Assembly: GCA_965279655.1 (NCBI GenBank)
Contig: OZ257255.1
Span: 2,046,001-2,110,000, forward strand
Reading direction: 5' to 3'
Origin: SCTM01 sp965279655
GTDB taxonomy: Bacteria; Pseudomonadota; Alphaproteobacteria; Rhodospirillales; Rhodospirillaceae
Length of the DNA stretch: 64,000 nt
The stretch's first letter is position 1, and each line of letters begins with the position of its first letter. Shown here piece after piece: positions 40,774-50,182 of this stretch. The notes under the pieces were generated by a model that ran no database searches, was not told the origin of the DNA, and saw only the letters and a program-made list of their open reading frames with translations. Both the position numbers and the translations under genes were made by a program.

Positions 40774-43758
40774 TCACCGGCCACGCAAGAGTTCGTCCAT
40801 TAAATAGTAGTGCCCGTCGGCCACGACCCCCCGCACGTTGCGTAAATCCGACACTTGCTTGAGCGGATCGCCGTCGATGATGACCAGATCCGCCAGTTTC
40901 CCGGGCTCGACCGTACCGAGGTGCTTGTCCACCCCGAGCGCCGCCGCCGGCCAGGAGGTGGCGGACTGGAGCACCTGGAACGGGGTCAGGCCGGCCTCCT
41001 GGTAGAGTTGGAGCTCCACCAGGAAGCTGAGGCCGTAGGGGATGAATGGGGAGTCCGTTCCGGCGGTGATGCGGCCGCCGCGCGCGACGATCTCCCGGAT
41101 CGCCCTTTGCATGGCGACCACGTTGCGCTGAAGCGCCATCATAGTCGGCCGCGCGCGCTCCACGGAGGCGGCATAGGCGCTCCGCTCGCTGTCCCGATAC
41201 AGCTTCACAAACTGCGGCATCTGCAGGATCGACGGATCGCGCATGGCGAGCAGGTTGAAGCCGCCGTTGAGGCCGATGGTGGGCGTGATGGTCATGCCGG
41301 ACTTGGACAACAGATCGAGCACGTCGCCGTAGCTGGCGCCCATCTCCGACTGCTTGGGCGAATAGCCGCGGCGGCTGGTGCCGCGCAGGTGTTCCACCGC
41401 GTCCACGCCGTAGCCCACGGCGGGATAAAGTTCGTGCGACGACACCGGGATGCCGATCTCGTGTGCCTTGGACACGATGGTCTTCTGGAAGTGATCCGGC
41501 ATGCGCACATAGGTCTTGATGAGGTCGTAGCCGAGCTGCTTCGCGCGGCCCATCTCGAGTTCAAGATGCGCCGGCGTGGTGACGCTGTTCGCCATGCCGT
41601 AGTAGACGCGCGCGCCATCCGTGAGCGCGCCGGCGAAGAATTCGCGCGGGCCCGGCCGTTCGCCGCTGGCCCAGGACTCCTTGCGCTCCAGCGCGTCGTA
41701 GGGATCGGTGCCCGGTTCGCGCACGGAGGTGACGCCGAAGGACAGCCACAGCCGTCCGAAGCGGTTGCCAAAGGGCGCGGCCATGTGGGTGTGAGATTCG
41801 ATCAGGCCGGGGATCACCGTGCTGGTCGACGCATTCACCAGCGCGGCCTTGCGCCCGCTTTGGTGAGGCTCGATGGACTTGATGACGTTACCGTCGATGA
41901 GCACATCGACATTCTCGCGATAGGTCTGCGCGACGCCGTCCCACAGGCGCCCGGCCCACACCACGATCTGCCCGCGCGGGATGTTGCGGCCCCAGGTGAA
42001 GTTGGCGGGATGGATATCCTCCACGACGCCGTCGAGGTTCACGCGCTTGAGGCGATCCGTGCCGAGATAGACCAGACTCTTGGAATCCCCGGTCCAGCTT
42101 GGCGCTTCCGCGAGTTCGGTGGTGAGCGCAAGCGCAGGACCGGCGATGTCGCCGAGCTTGTCGCCCTTGTCGACCACGGGCACGACCCACAGGACGCCGT
42201 CCTGCACGTAGGCCATGAACTTACCGTCCGGCGACCAGATCGGTCCGTTCACGCCGCGCTGGGCCATGGAACGATCCGCCAGGGGAGAGACTTCGCGGTT
42301 CTCAGCGCCGGTGAGCGAGATGATCGTGAATTTGGTGAGGCCTTCGCGAAACCGCGACGACGACGGTGAGAGGCCGTTGAGCACGAGCGTCTTGCCGTCC
42401 GGCCCCCAGCTCAACTGGCCCGGCGCGAAAAGGCCGGCGTGGGTATCGAAAGCGTCGTTGGTGAAGACGTTGGCGACGGTGATGCGCCCGAGCCCGAGGC
42501 CGTTCAGGCTGAGCACCTTGAAGAACGCGAGGCGTTTGGAATCCGGCGACCACACCGGGCCGGCGACATCTTCCGGCGTGACGGTGAGCTGGCGCTCCTT
42601 GCGGGTGGCGAGATCGCGCAGCCAGATCTCCGGCTTGCCGGAGCGATCCGACACGTAGGCCAGCTGCTTGCCGTCCGGCGACCACGCCGGATCGACGTCG
42701 AGGAATTCATCATGCATCAGCCGCCGCACCTTCAGCGGCTTCTTGGCGGCGATGAGCTGCGGGTCCAGTTCCTCGATCCACAGATCGCCGAGCGCGGAGA
42801 ACACGATCTGCCTGCCGTCGGGAGAGACCTTCGGCCCCTTGATCCCCTGCACCGGACGCGGGCCGGTGCCGGTGAAGTCGAAGGTCTTGCGCGGATAGCT
42901 GGGGCGCGCGAGATCGAACGGGGCGCTGAAGGCGATCTTCGTGGTGTTGCCGCCCTCGCGCCGCTTGATCGCCGCATCGGCGGTGTAGACCAGGGTCTTG
43001 TCGTTCCATAGGGCGCGGAAGGGAAATACGTCCTCGTTGGCCGCACTCAAGTCGGCTGTCGCGCCGGCGTTCGCGCCCACACTGCGCAGGCGGCTTCCGG
43101 TGGCACCTTGCGAAACGAAGGCGATGGCTTGGCCGTCCGCGCGCCAGGAGGGTGCGGCGAGACCCGCCTCGCCGACGATGAGCTTCTCCCCTGTCCCGTT
43201 CGCGCCGATGGCATAGACGCCCGGCGCCGCTTCCCGGTCCGAGACGAAGGCGAGCGTCTTGCCGTCCGGGGACCAGGCCGGCCCGAAATCGTTGCCGGGG
43301 GTGTTGGTGATCGCGCGCGCATCGCCGCCGGCGGCGGGCATGACATAGACGTCGTAGTTGCCGGTGCGGTCGGAGGAGAACGCGATCTGCGTGCCGTCGG
43401 GCGAGAACTGCGGTTCGCGTTCGTCGGTCGCGCCGTGCGTGAGCTGGGTGAGCGCGCTGCCGTCAGCGCGCACGGTCCACAGATGCCAACCGCCGTCGCG
43501 GAAGGACTGGAAGACGATAGTCTTGCCGTCCGGCGACCACGCCGGCTGGCGCGCGTCCATCAGCGGTTCCGTCAGCGCCTTCGCCGCGCCGCCGGCGGCG
43601 GGCAGGACGAACAGCGTGCCCTGCAAGTCCATGACGATCTGTTTGCCGTCGGGGGAGACCGCGGCGGCGATATTGGTGCCTTCGGTGAGGGTGACGGGCA
43701 ACTGCGCGGACGCGGGCATGGCCGCGAGCGCCAGAAACAGGAACGCGCGAATATTCAT
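40774..43758 (-). CDS. Exported amidohydrolase fused to a TolB-like WD40/PD40 propeller
   Basis: 994 residues with a signal peptide (AFLFLALAAMPASAQ). About residues 25-590 hold repeated PD40 blades (AVSPDGKQIV, PAWSPDGKTIVF, PQFSPDGTQIAF, PAWSPDGKTLAFVSD, PVWSPDSKRLAF), and residues about 610-985 an amidohydrolase domain (VIPGLIESHTHM metal motif, VSSHELYPAVGYGVDAVEHL, GGRITAGTDSPF, then TVEPGKLADLVIIDGDPL). Such fusions are predicted periplasmic dipeptidases or imidazolone-type hydrolases; the substrate is unknown. It is 24 bases upstream of argC but probably a separate transcription unit. Confidence 0.9.
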   Translation of the reverse strand: MNIRAFLFLALAAMPASAQLPVTLTEGTNIAAAVSPDGKQIVMDLQGTLFVLPAAGGAAKALTEPLMDARQPAWSPDGKTIVFQSFRDGGWHLWTVRADGSALTQLTHGATDEREPQFSPDGTQIAFSSDRTGNYDVYVMPAAGGDARAITNTPGNDFGPAWSPDGKTLAFVSDREAAPGVYAIGANGTGEKLIVGEAGLAAPSWRADGQAIAFVSQGATGSRLRSVGANAGATADLSAANEDVFPFRALWNDKTLVYTADAAIKRREGGNTTKIAFSAPFDLARPSYPRKTFDFTGTGPRPVQGIKGPKVSPDGRQIVFSALGDLWIEELDPQLIAAKKPLKVRRLMHDEFLDVDPAWSPDGKQLAYVSDRSGKPEIWLRDLATRKERQLTVTPEDVAGPVWSPDSKRLAFFKVLSLNGLGLGRITVANVFTNDAFDTHAGLFAPGQLSWGPDGKTLVLNGLSPSSSRFREGLTKFTIISLTGAENREVSPLADRSMAQRGVNGPIWSPDGKFMAYVQDGVLWVVPVVDKGDKLGDIAGPALALTTELAEAPSWTGDSKSLVYLGTDRLKRVNLDGVVEDIHPANFTWGRNIPRGQIVVWAGRLWDGVAQTYRENVDVLIDGNVIKSIEPHQSGRKAALVNASTSTVIPGLIESHTHMAAPFGNRFGRLWLSFGVTSVREPGTDPYDALERKESWASGERPGPREFFAGALTDGARVYYGMANSVTTPAHLELEMGRAKQLGYDLIKTYVRMPDHFQKTIVSKAHEIGIPVSSHELYPAVGYGVDAVEHLRGTSRRGYSPKQSEMGASYGDVLDLLSKSGMTITPTIGLNGGFNLLAMRDPSILQMPQFVKLYRDSERSAYAASVERARPTMMALQRNVVAMQRAIREIVARGGRITAGTDSPFIPYGLSFLVELQLYQEAGLTPFQVLQSATSWPAAALGVDKHLGTVEPGKLADLVIIDGDPLKQVSDLRNVRGVVADGHYYLMDELLRGR

Positions 43759-43972
43759 GCGTCACCGCGCGAAAAGGGGAAAAAAATGCGAGTCGCCCCG
43801 CGCGTTTTATCGCGCGAAATACGCGCGGAAATTTTCGGGCTCGGGGGTGTGGCACTCACGGTCATGGTGAGCGCAATTCTAGCAAGGGATTTGGGCTTCC
43901 GATGCTAGTAATTCTGAGCACATAGAGCACGTGACGCAATCCGCGCCGAAGCGGCGACTTCGCGGACGTACC

Positions 43973-44674
43973 TTACACCACCGTCCCGAACAGTTTGCCG
44001 ATGCCGGCCGTGAGCGCCATGGCCGCCGCACCCCAAAACGTGACGCGCGCGGTGGCCTTGAGAATGTTCGCCCCGCCCGCGCGCGCGCCGATGGCCCCCA
44101 GCATGGCAAGGAAGACCAACGAAGCTGCCGATACCATGGGCGCCAGCACAGCCGCGGGTGACATCAAGACCATCAGCAAAGGAAAGGCAGCACCGACCGA
44201 GAACGTCATCGCCGAGGTCAGCGCGGCTTGGATCGGTCGGGCCGTGGTGATTTCCGAAATCCCTAACTCATCGCGCGCATGCGCGCCCAGCGCATCGTGC
44301 TTCATGAGTTGGGTCGCCAGTTCACGCGCCAAGTCTGCGGTTACGCCGCGCGCGACATAGATCTGCGCCAGTTCCTCGTGCTCATGCTCGCCGTCCGCGG
44401 CGAGTTCCTTGGTCTCGCGGTCCAGATCCGCGCGCTCCGTGTCGGCTTGCGAACTGACCGACACATACTCGCCCGCGGCCATGGACATGGCGCCGGCCAC
44501 AAGTCCCGCCACACCAGCAATTAATATGTCCTTGGGCGAAGCCGCGGCGGCCGCCACACCGACGATCAAGCTCGCGGTGGAGACGATGCCGTCGTTGGCG
44601 CCCAGTACGGCCGCGCGCAGCCAGCCGACGCGCGAAACCATATGACGTTCGGGATGGAGGCGTCGGGTGACCAT
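43973..44674 (-). CDS. VIT1/CCC1 family metal transporter-like membrane protein
   Basis: 233 residues with about five hydrophobic helices. Typical are WLRAAVLGANDGIVSTASLIVGVAAA, AGLVAGAMSMAAGEYVSVSSQADTE and the C-terminal FSVGAAFPLLMVL...AAMALTAGIG. In eukaryotes the family carries iron or manganese into vacuoles; the bacterial role is probably iron or manganese export. The acidic cytosolic loop (DRETKELAADGEHEHEEL) may bind metal. It lies nine bases after the cytochrome b gene, probably co-transcribed. Confidence 0.92.
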   Translation of the reverse strand: MVTRRLHPERHMVSRVGWLRAAVLGANDGIVSTASLIVGVAAAAASPKDILIAGVAGLVAGAMSMAAGEYVSVSSQADTERADLDRETKELAADGEHEHEELAQIYVARGVTADLARELATQLMKHDALGAHARDELGISEITTARPIQAALTSAMTFSVGAAFPLLMVLMSPAAVLAPMVSAASLVFLAMLGAIGARAGGANILKATARVTFWGAAAMALTAGIGKLFGTVV

Positions 44675-44683
44675 GGGACGTGT

Positions 44684-45415
44684 CTAACGCAAGGGCGGTT
44701 CGCGCGGCGGATGAGGAAATGCTTTGCGGCCCGTGATCATGGCGGAAACAATCGCGCCGCCGTGTCGCAGCTCTGTCGTCACCACCGCCAGAACGTGCAG
44801 GGCGATCAGGCCCAAGATGACCCAAAACAAGGTTTCATGGGTTTCAACGACAGGCCCACGGAACGCGCGCAGCTCCTTGTAGGCCTCCGCATTCACCGTT
44901 GCGGGCGCATAGGGCTTCACCTGATCTGCCGTGAGGCCGTCGGCCTTAACCTGATCCGCGAAATAGCGCCCCAAGGGCGGCATGTAGACGTCGGTGCCCG
45001 CAAGGATCAATCCGGTGGCGCCTTGCACCAGCAACACCAGCAGGATGACCGTGACGGCGATGCGTCCAAGCGGGGTGTGGCCGATGTAGTTGGCGGACCC
45101 GCCGCTGGTCCAGGCGCTCACTTCCGCCTTGAGTTCCGCGCCGTAGCCCCGGCCGAACGGCAGGATCGAACGCCACCGAGCATACGGCCCGCCGATAAAG
45201 CCCCACACGATTCGCCAAAGCAGGTTCAGCGCAAAGACATAGCCGACGTAAACGTGCACAGTTTTCAGCAGGATCTTGCCGGGGTCGCCGACGCCCAAGG
45301 CGGTCGCGTTCAGAATGGCGGTTCCCAGCGCGATCAGCGCCACAATGGATAGCGCGTTGATCCAGTGGAACAGCCGCGTGGTGCGGTCCCAAACGAGGTA
45401 TTGCTGCAATTGCAT
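44684..45415 (-). CDS. Cytochrome b561/b6-type membrane protein
   Basis: 243 residues with four main helices and paired histidines at expected positions for haem b: RLFHWINALSIVALI, TVHVYVGYVFALNLLWRIVWGF, ILLVLLVQGATGLILAG, and THETLFWVILGLIALHVLAVVTTEL. The WDRTTRLFHW opening is typical for the di-haem cytochrome b family of hydrogenase or soluble-cytochrome partners. It passes electrons in the inner membrane; no partner enzyme is encoded next to it. It overlaps nothing and is followed by the VIT gene. Confidence 0.92.
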   Translation of the reverse strand: MQLQQYLVWDRTTRLFHWINALSIVALIALGTAILNATALGVGDPGKILLKTVHVYVGYVFALNLLWRIVWGFIGGPYARWRSILPFGRGYGAELKAEVSAWTSGGSANYIGHTPLGRIAVTVILLVLLVQGATGLILAGTDVYMPPLGRYFADQVKADGLTADQVKPYAPATVNAEAYKELRAFRGPVVETHETLFWVILGLIALHVLAVVTTELRHGGAIVSAMITGRKAFPHPPREPPLR

Positions 45416-45544
45416 GGCGGGCCCGCTTTTGGTGGCTGGGGGGCAACAAGCTTAACAGTGCGTGGCGCGCGAATTGTTGACGAGGGTCAATCGCGCGACA
45501 CCCGGCGCGTGCAACGGGGCGGGGTAAGAAAGAGACAAACAAAA

Positions 45545-45576
45545 AAGGCCCAACCAACCGGTTGGGCCTTTTCCGT
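45545..45576 (-). terminator. Terminator of the rplM-rpsI operon
   Basis: An 11-base stem AAGGCCCAACC / GGTTGGGCCTT with an AACC loop (45545-45570) lies 20 bases behind the rpsI stop. Read on the minus strand it ends in a run of T (A's at 45541-45546). It may also act on plus-strand transcripts. Confidence 0.85.
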
Positions 45577-45590
45577 GAAATCTCTTCCGC

Positions 45591-46067
45591 TTAGCGCTTC
45601 GAGAACTGGAAGCTGCGGCGGGCTTTCTTCTTGCCGTACTTCTTACGCTCGACCACGCGCGGGTCGCGGGTGAGGAAGCCGCCGGCCTTCAGGGCCGGGC
45701 GCAACTCGGGCTCGTAGTAGGTCAGCGCCTTGGAGATGCCGTGACGCACCGCGCCGGCCTGGCCGGAGAGGCCGCCGCCGGACACCGTGCACACCACGTC
45801 GAACTCGTTGGCGCGGTTGGTGACCATGAAGGGCTGATTGATGAGCATGCGCAGAACGGGGCGCGTGAAGTACTTCTCGATCTCGCGCTCGTTGACGAGG
45901 ATCTTGCCCTTGCCGGGCTTCACCCACACGCGGGCGACGGCGTTCTTGCGCTTGCCGGTCGCGTAGGAGCGGCCCTGCTTGTCGCGCTTCTGTTCGTACT
46001 TGGGGCCAGTGGACACGGCGGACTTGAGATCCGCGAGCGACTTGGTGGTGACGGTCTGTTCGGACAT
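45591..46067 (-). CDS. rpsI: 30S ribosomal protein S9
   Basis: 158 residues, slightly longer than usual because of a 25-30 residue N-terminal extension common in alphaproteobacteria. The core has YATGKRKNAVARVWVKPG, GGGLSGQAGAVRHGISKAL, and the conserved basic tail KKYGKKKARRSFQFSKR. It binds 16S rRNA near the P site. It is transcribed with rplM, 12 bases upstream. Confidence 0.98.
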   Translation of the reverse strand: MSEQTVTTKSLADLKSAVSTGPKYEQKRDKQGRSYATGKRKNAVARVWVKPGKGKILVNEREIEKYFTRPVLRMLINQPFMVTNRANEFDVVCTVSGGGLSGQAGAVRHGISKALTYYEPELRPALKAGGFLTRDPRVVERKKYGKKKARRSFQFSKR

Positions 46068-46079
46068 GGGTCCCGATCC

Positions 46080-46541
46080 TTACGGCTTGTTCTTGCGGTT
46101 ACGCGCGGCGAGGTCGAGCTTCTCCGGGGCTTGCGCCTCGTGCGGATGGCTCGGACCGGCGTAGACCTTGAGCTTCTTGAACTGGCCACGCGCGAGCGGG
46201 CTGTCCTTGGGCATCATGCGTTCCACGGCGCGCTCGATGACGCGTTCCGGGTAGGCGCCGGCGAAGGTGCGCTTCGCGGTGTGTTCCTTCAGGCCGCCCG
46301 GGTGACCGGAGTGCCAATGGAAAATGCGCTGCTCAGCCTTGCGGCCGGTGAGCTTCACCTTCTCGGCGTTGATGATCACGACGTGGTCGCCGGTGTCGAT
46401 GTGCGGCGTGTACATCGTCTTGGTCTTGCCGCGAAGAATGCCCACCACGACCGCCGCCATACGCCCGAGAACCAGGCCTTCGGCGTCGATCAGGAACCAC
46501 TTCTTTTCGACTTCCGTCGGTTTTGCTGAATGGGTCCGCAT
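46080..46541 (-). CDS. rplM: 50S ribosomal protein L13
   Basis: 153 residues, standard length. It has WFLIDAEGLVLGRMA, VVIINAEKVKLTGRK, HWHSGHPGGLKEHTAKRTF and RMMPKDSPLARGQFKKLKVY. It is an early 50S assembly protein. It heads the rplM-rpsI operon; the roughly 255-base gap to the right, towards the divergent ASPIC/UnbV gene, holds both promoters. Confidence 0.98.
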   Translation of the reverse strand: MRTHSAKPTEVEKKWFLIDAEGLVLGRMAAVVVGILRGKTKTMYTPHIDTGDHVVIINAEKVKLTGRKAEQRIFHWHSGHPGGLKEHTAKRTFAGAYPERVIERAVERMMPKDSPLARGQFKKLKVYAGPSHPHEAQAPEKLDLAARNRKNKP

Positions 46542-46796
46542 CGGAGTTGTCCTTGGATTACGCTCTGAAGGCGCGGGGTATAAAGACCCGTTCGGCGGAC
46601 GTCAACAGGATCTTGCAGAAAATAGTGTTTAAAAACAATGGACTAAGAACGCGGTATTATTTTACCGCGAAATACCGCCCGGAAATCACACCATAGATGG
46701 CCTTGGGGTGGCTTCCCGGTGGTCGCGACCGGCGAGGCGACTTCCCATCCCCCTGCCCGCCGATAAGCTTCGCGCCGTGATTGGGGAGGACTTGTA

Positions 46797-48473
46797 ATGC
46801 GGTTTTGGTGGCTCACGGTAGTCGGGCTGGCGGCGAGCATCGGGACAAGCGGGGCCCAGGCGCAACAGATCAAGTTCACCGAGGTGGGCAAACAAGCCGG
46901 CATCTCCCAGCTCGGTCTGAACGGCACCGGGCCCGCGTTCGCGGACTACGACAATGACGGCGACACGGACATCTTCGTCTCCACCGAAGCGATCGGCGAA
47001 GGCATCGCGCTGCGCCTGTGGGAGAACGACGGCAAAGGGCACTTTACCGACGTGGCGAAGGCGCGCGGCGTGGATGGCATGGGCGCCAATGGGCAAGGCA
47101 CGCTGGGCCGGGGCGCGGCGTGGGGCGATTACGACAACGACGGCGACCTCGACCTGGTGATCACCACGATGCAGGCCAGCGGCGGGGCCACCGCGCCGCC
47201 GACGACGCTGTACAAGAACCTGTTAATCGAAACCGGCACGCCCAAGTTCGAGAACGTGACGCGCGCGGCGAAGCTGATGCGCAAGGGCAACGAGAGCGAC
47301 GCGAAACTGGGCGGCATCGGCAACACCGGCGGCGGCATCGGGTTCGTCGACATCGACAACGACGGCTGGCCGGACATCATGCAGCGCAATGCGGACTACG
47401 AGTTCGACAACGCGCTGTTCCGCTCCAACGGCGACGGCACGTTCACGGACGTGACGCATGAGTCCGGCATCGGCGTGGAAGGGATCGTGAAGGAGAGCAA
47501 CAGCCAGGGCGCGCCGACCTTCGCGGACTTCGACAACGACGGCGACATGGACGCGCTGGTGACCAACGAGGGCGACTTACAAGTGCTGTTCACCAACGAC
47601 GGCAAGGGCACGTTCACCAACATCACGAACAGCCGCCGGCCGCCGTCGGGATTGGCGTTCCGCCTCGCCGCCAATGCGCAAGGCACTTGCCTGGGCGACG
47701 TGGACAACGACGGCGATATCGACGTGTTCCTGCCGCTTGCGGACCAGGCCAACCGCCTGATCCGCAACGACCTCGACAAGGGCGCGGGGCTGACTTTCAC
47801 GGACATCACCAAGACCGCGGGCGTCGGCGACAAGAAGGGCGCGCGCGGCTGCGTGATGGCGGACTTCGACAACGACGGCTGGCTGGATATCTACGTGAAC
47901 AACGGCGGGCCGCAGAATGTGCTGATCAACGACGTGATCGACGGGTTCCCGCCGTTCGTGCGGTTCTTCATCGCCTGGGAGCCGGACTATAACTCGCTCT
48001 ACCGCAACAACGGCGACGGGACGTTCTCCGACGTGCTGAAGGGATCGGGCGCGGAAGGGTTCGGCATCGGCTCCGGCGTGGGCGCGGGCGATATCGACGG
48101 CGACGGCTTCCTCGACATCTTCGCCACCAACCGCACCTATTACTCGGGCTTCAAGCCGGTGAACATCCTGCAGGACAGCTGGCTGTTCAAGAATAAGGGC
48201 AACAAGAACAACTGGCTGCGGGTGAAGCTGACCGGGAGCAAGAGCAACCGGTCGGCGATCGGCGCGCGGGTGACGGTGGTGGCGGACGGCCTCAGCCAAA
48301 TCCGCGAGCGGGTGAGTGCGCACGGTTACAACTCCGCGAACGAACCGACGCAGACGTTCGGCCTCGGGAAACATGTGCTTGTGGACTATGTGGAAGTGCG
48401 CTGGCCGAGCGGCCAGGTGCAGCGCGTGGATGGGGCGCAGGTAAAGACGACGCTAGAGATCGTGGAGCCATAA
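46797..48473 (+). CDS. Exported CRTAC1-like FG-GAP repeat protein with ASPIC/UnbV domain
   Basis: 558 residues with a signal peptide (LTVVGLAASIGTSGAQAQ). At least six FG-GAP/VCBS repeats with calcium-loop consensus DxDNDGxxD are visible (FADYDNDGDTDIFV, DYDNDGDLDLVIT, DIDNDGWPDIM, DFDNDGDMDAL, DVDNDGDIDVF, DFDNDGWLDIY), forming a beta-propeller. The C-terminal 90 residues are the ASPIC/UnbV domain (NNWLRVKLTGSKSNRSAIGARV, VRWPSGQVQ). It is a predicted secreted or surface calcium-binding protein of unknown role. It converges on the Tat-type methyltransferase gene over a shared terminator. Confidence 0.9.
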   Translation: MRFWWLTVVGLAASIGTSGAQAQQIKFTEVGKQAGISQLGLNGTGPAFADYDNDGDTDIFVSTEAIGEGIALRLWENDGKGHFTDVAKARGVDGMGANGQGTLGRGAAWGDYDNDGDLDLVITTMQASGGATAPPTTLYKNLLIETGTPKFENVTRAAKLMRKGNESDAKLGGIGNTGGGIGFVDIDNDGWPDIMQRNADYEFDNALFRSNGDGTFTDVTHESGIGVEGIVKESNSQGAPTFADFDNDGDMDALVTNEGDLQVLFTNDGKGTFTNITNSRRPPSGLAFRLAANAQGTCLGDVDNDGDIDVFLPLADQANRLIRNDLDKGAGLTFTDITKTAGVGDKKGARGCVMADFDNDGWLDIYVNNGGPQNVLINDVIDGFPPFVRFFIAWEPDYNSLYRNNGDGTFSDVLKGSGAEGFGIGSGVGAGDIDGDGFLDIFATNRTYYSGFKPVNILQDSWLFKNKGNKNNWLRVKLTGSKSNRSAIGARVTVVADGLSQIRERVSAHGYNSANEPTQTFGLGKHVLVDYVEVRWPSGQVQRVDGAQVKTTLEIVEP

Positions 48474-48478
48474 AAGCA

Positions 48479-48509
48479 AAGGCCGCGCCACTGTTGATGG
48501 CGCGGCCTT
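48479..48509. terminator. Bidirectional hairpin terminator
   Basis: A perfect 12-base stem AAGGCCGCGCCA / TGGCGCGGCCTT with a 7-base loop lies 6 bases behind the ASPIC/UnbV gene and 17 bases behind the convergent methyltransferase gene. Confidence 0.85.
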
Positions 48510-48525
48510 CGTGTCGGAAACCGAA

Positions 48526-49689
48526 TTAAGCCGACTTGGTGCCGATGATCTTGCCGAAGGCCTGGCCGGGCGCGCGTTGATCGTCGACGGCTAAGCCGCC
48601 CTTGCGCATGGCGTCGGCCACGTCCACCTGCTGCGTCCACTGCAGACGCCACGGTTCCGTGTTGTAGCGGTGATCGAGCCACGTCGAGTAGATGCGGCCC
48701 GGCGACGGCGCGGTGACCGGGTTGAAATCCAGCGGATAGAACACGCCGCCCGGACGCAGGATGCGGCCGGTTTCGGCCATGATCTTGCGCGCGGCGTCCG
48801 CCGTGACTTCGTGGAACAGGATGTAGGACACCACCAGATCGAAGTAGCCGTCCGGATAGCCGGTGGCTTCCGCGAGGGCCTGCTTGAAGTGGACCTCGGA
48901 GCCGATGTCGACCGCGCGCAGGTGGGCGTAGCGCACCATCGGCGCCGCCACGTCGATGGCATGCACTTCTGCGTTCGGGAAGCGCTGCTTCATCGAGGTC
49001 GCGAGCTGGCCGATGCCGCAGCCGAGATCGAGGATGCGCTTCACCTCGCCCTTGGCCGGCAGCGGACAAGCCGCGGCGTAGCCCATGTGGCGTTCGTCCT
49101 GGTCGTTGGCGCCGCGATAGAACTGGTTGGTGGCGTAGTGATAGATGTGGCCGGCGAAAGCGTTGCCGCAGTAACCGCCGGGCTGCTGGTGGATTTCGTA
49201 GCGGGTGTATTCCGGGATCTTGAGATCCGGGTCGAGCTTCAGCGAACCGGGGCCCGCCTTCTCCGCCGCTTCCATCTCCGCGAGATAGGAATCCGCGTTG
49301 GCGTGGAAGAATTCATCGAGCAGATAGTGCTCGAGGTTGTGGGAGCTGTTCCACATGCGCGTGCGCGTGCCGATGACGGGATCGTTGTCGTACAGCTTCT
49401 GGGCAGCCTCGAGGGGCACGTCCTGGTTCTCGGCGTAGCCGGCTTCCTTCGCGAGCACGACCATGCGTTCGCGCATCGCCTTGCTGACGTCGGAATTGAC
49501 GAACGACATCATGCCGGTGAGGAAGTCGTGCTTGCTCTCCAGGTCGACCGACGGCAGGCGCTCGAGCTTGCCGACGCTGCCGCGCGGATCGATGTCCGTC
49601 GGCAGGTTCTTGGCTTGCGCTTGGCTGCCCGCGCCGGCGGTGGCGAGCGCGGCCGCGGCGGACTGCAGGATATTGCGACGGTTGAACAT
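48526..49689 (-). CDS. SAM-dependent methyltransferase with Tat-like signal peptide
   Basis: 387 residues. The first 27 (FNRRNILQSAAAALATAGAG, then SQAQA) have the form of a twin-arginine signal: RR, hydrophobic Ala-rich stretch and an AQA cleavage site. Residues about 215-330 are a class I methyltransferase domain: ILDLGCGIGQLATSM (motif I), VHAIDVAAPMVRYA, YFDLVVSYILFHEV and GRILRPGGVFYPLDF. A predicted exported methyltransferase is odd, because SAM is cytosolic. It is followed upstream by a 113-residue orphan gene 5 bases away. Substrate unknown. Confidence 0.85.
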   Translation of the reverse strand: MFNRRNILQSAAAALATAGAGSQAQAKNLPTDIDPRGSVGKLERLPSVDLESKHDFLTGMMSFVNSDVSKAMRERMVVLAKEAGYAENQDVPLEAAQKLYDNDPVIGTRTRMWNSSHNLEHYLLDEFFHANADSYLAEMEAAEKAGPGSLKLDPDLKIPEYTRYEIHQQPGGYCGNAFAGHIYHYATNQFYRGANDQDERHMGYAAACPLPAKGEVKRILDLGCGIGQLATSMKQRFPNAEVHAIDVAAPMVRYAHLRAVDIGSEVHFKQALAEATGYPDGYFDLVVSYILFHEVTADAARKIMAETGRILRPGGVFYPLDFNPVTAPSPGRIYSTWLDHRYNTEPWRLQWTQQVDVADAMRKGGLAVDDQRAPGQAFGKIIGTKSA

Positions 49690-49694
49690 GGCGC

Positions 49695-50036
49695 TTACCC
49701 CTTCTTCGCGGTTACGGCGGGAGCGCCGGTGTTGCTGGCGAAGGAGCCGTAGGTCGCCTTGATCATGGCGTCACGTTCCGCGGCCCAGGCTTTTTCCTCC
49801 GCCGGGGTCGGCACGTAGGTCTCGATCGCATCCAGGGTGACGGTGCGCTTGGCGGCGAGAAGGCTCTCGACGATCTTGTTGCGGCGCTTCACCGCCCACA
49901 GTTCCGTGCCCAGGGCGATCACGGTGGTGACGAGATTGTCGATCACCGGGTTGCCGAGGAAGGAATTGTGCCGGGCATCGTTGCCCGGAATGAATTCCGT
50001 GGTGTGGGTTGGCCGCTTCGACTTCAACTCAGGCAT
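49695..50036 (-). CDS. Hypothetical protein upstream of the Tat-type methyltransferase
   Basis: 113 residues from ATG 50036. The open frame extends to 50144, but that leader is Arg/Gly-rich and unlikely. It contains a hydrophobic helix (NLVTTVIALGTELWAVKRR) and a helical acidic-basic C terminus (PAEEKAWAAERDAMIK). I do not recognise it. It lies 5 bases before the methyltransferase gene, so it is probably its operon partner and may be a small membrane-associated subunit. Confidence 0.65.
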   Translation of the reverse strand: MPELKSKRPTHTTEFIPGNDARHNSFLGNPVIDNLVTTVIALGTELWAVKRRNKIVESLLAAKRTVTLDAIETYVPTPAEEKAWAAERDAMIKATYGSFASNTGAPAVTAKKG

Positions 50037-50182
50037 CAGACGCCCCTCTCCCAAATTACGGCCTCGAGTGTGCCAGCCGGGCTGGACCCCCGAAAGTACC
50101 GACAGTGCAAAACAGGTTTCCTTTATAGCATTTTCCCGGGCCAAAAGATGTCATAGACTTATGATCTTCGGGAGGGACCGCC

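Noticed and set aside
40855..42369. 504-codon frame opposite the amidohydrolase
   Set aside because: Shadow frame; no domain and odd composition.
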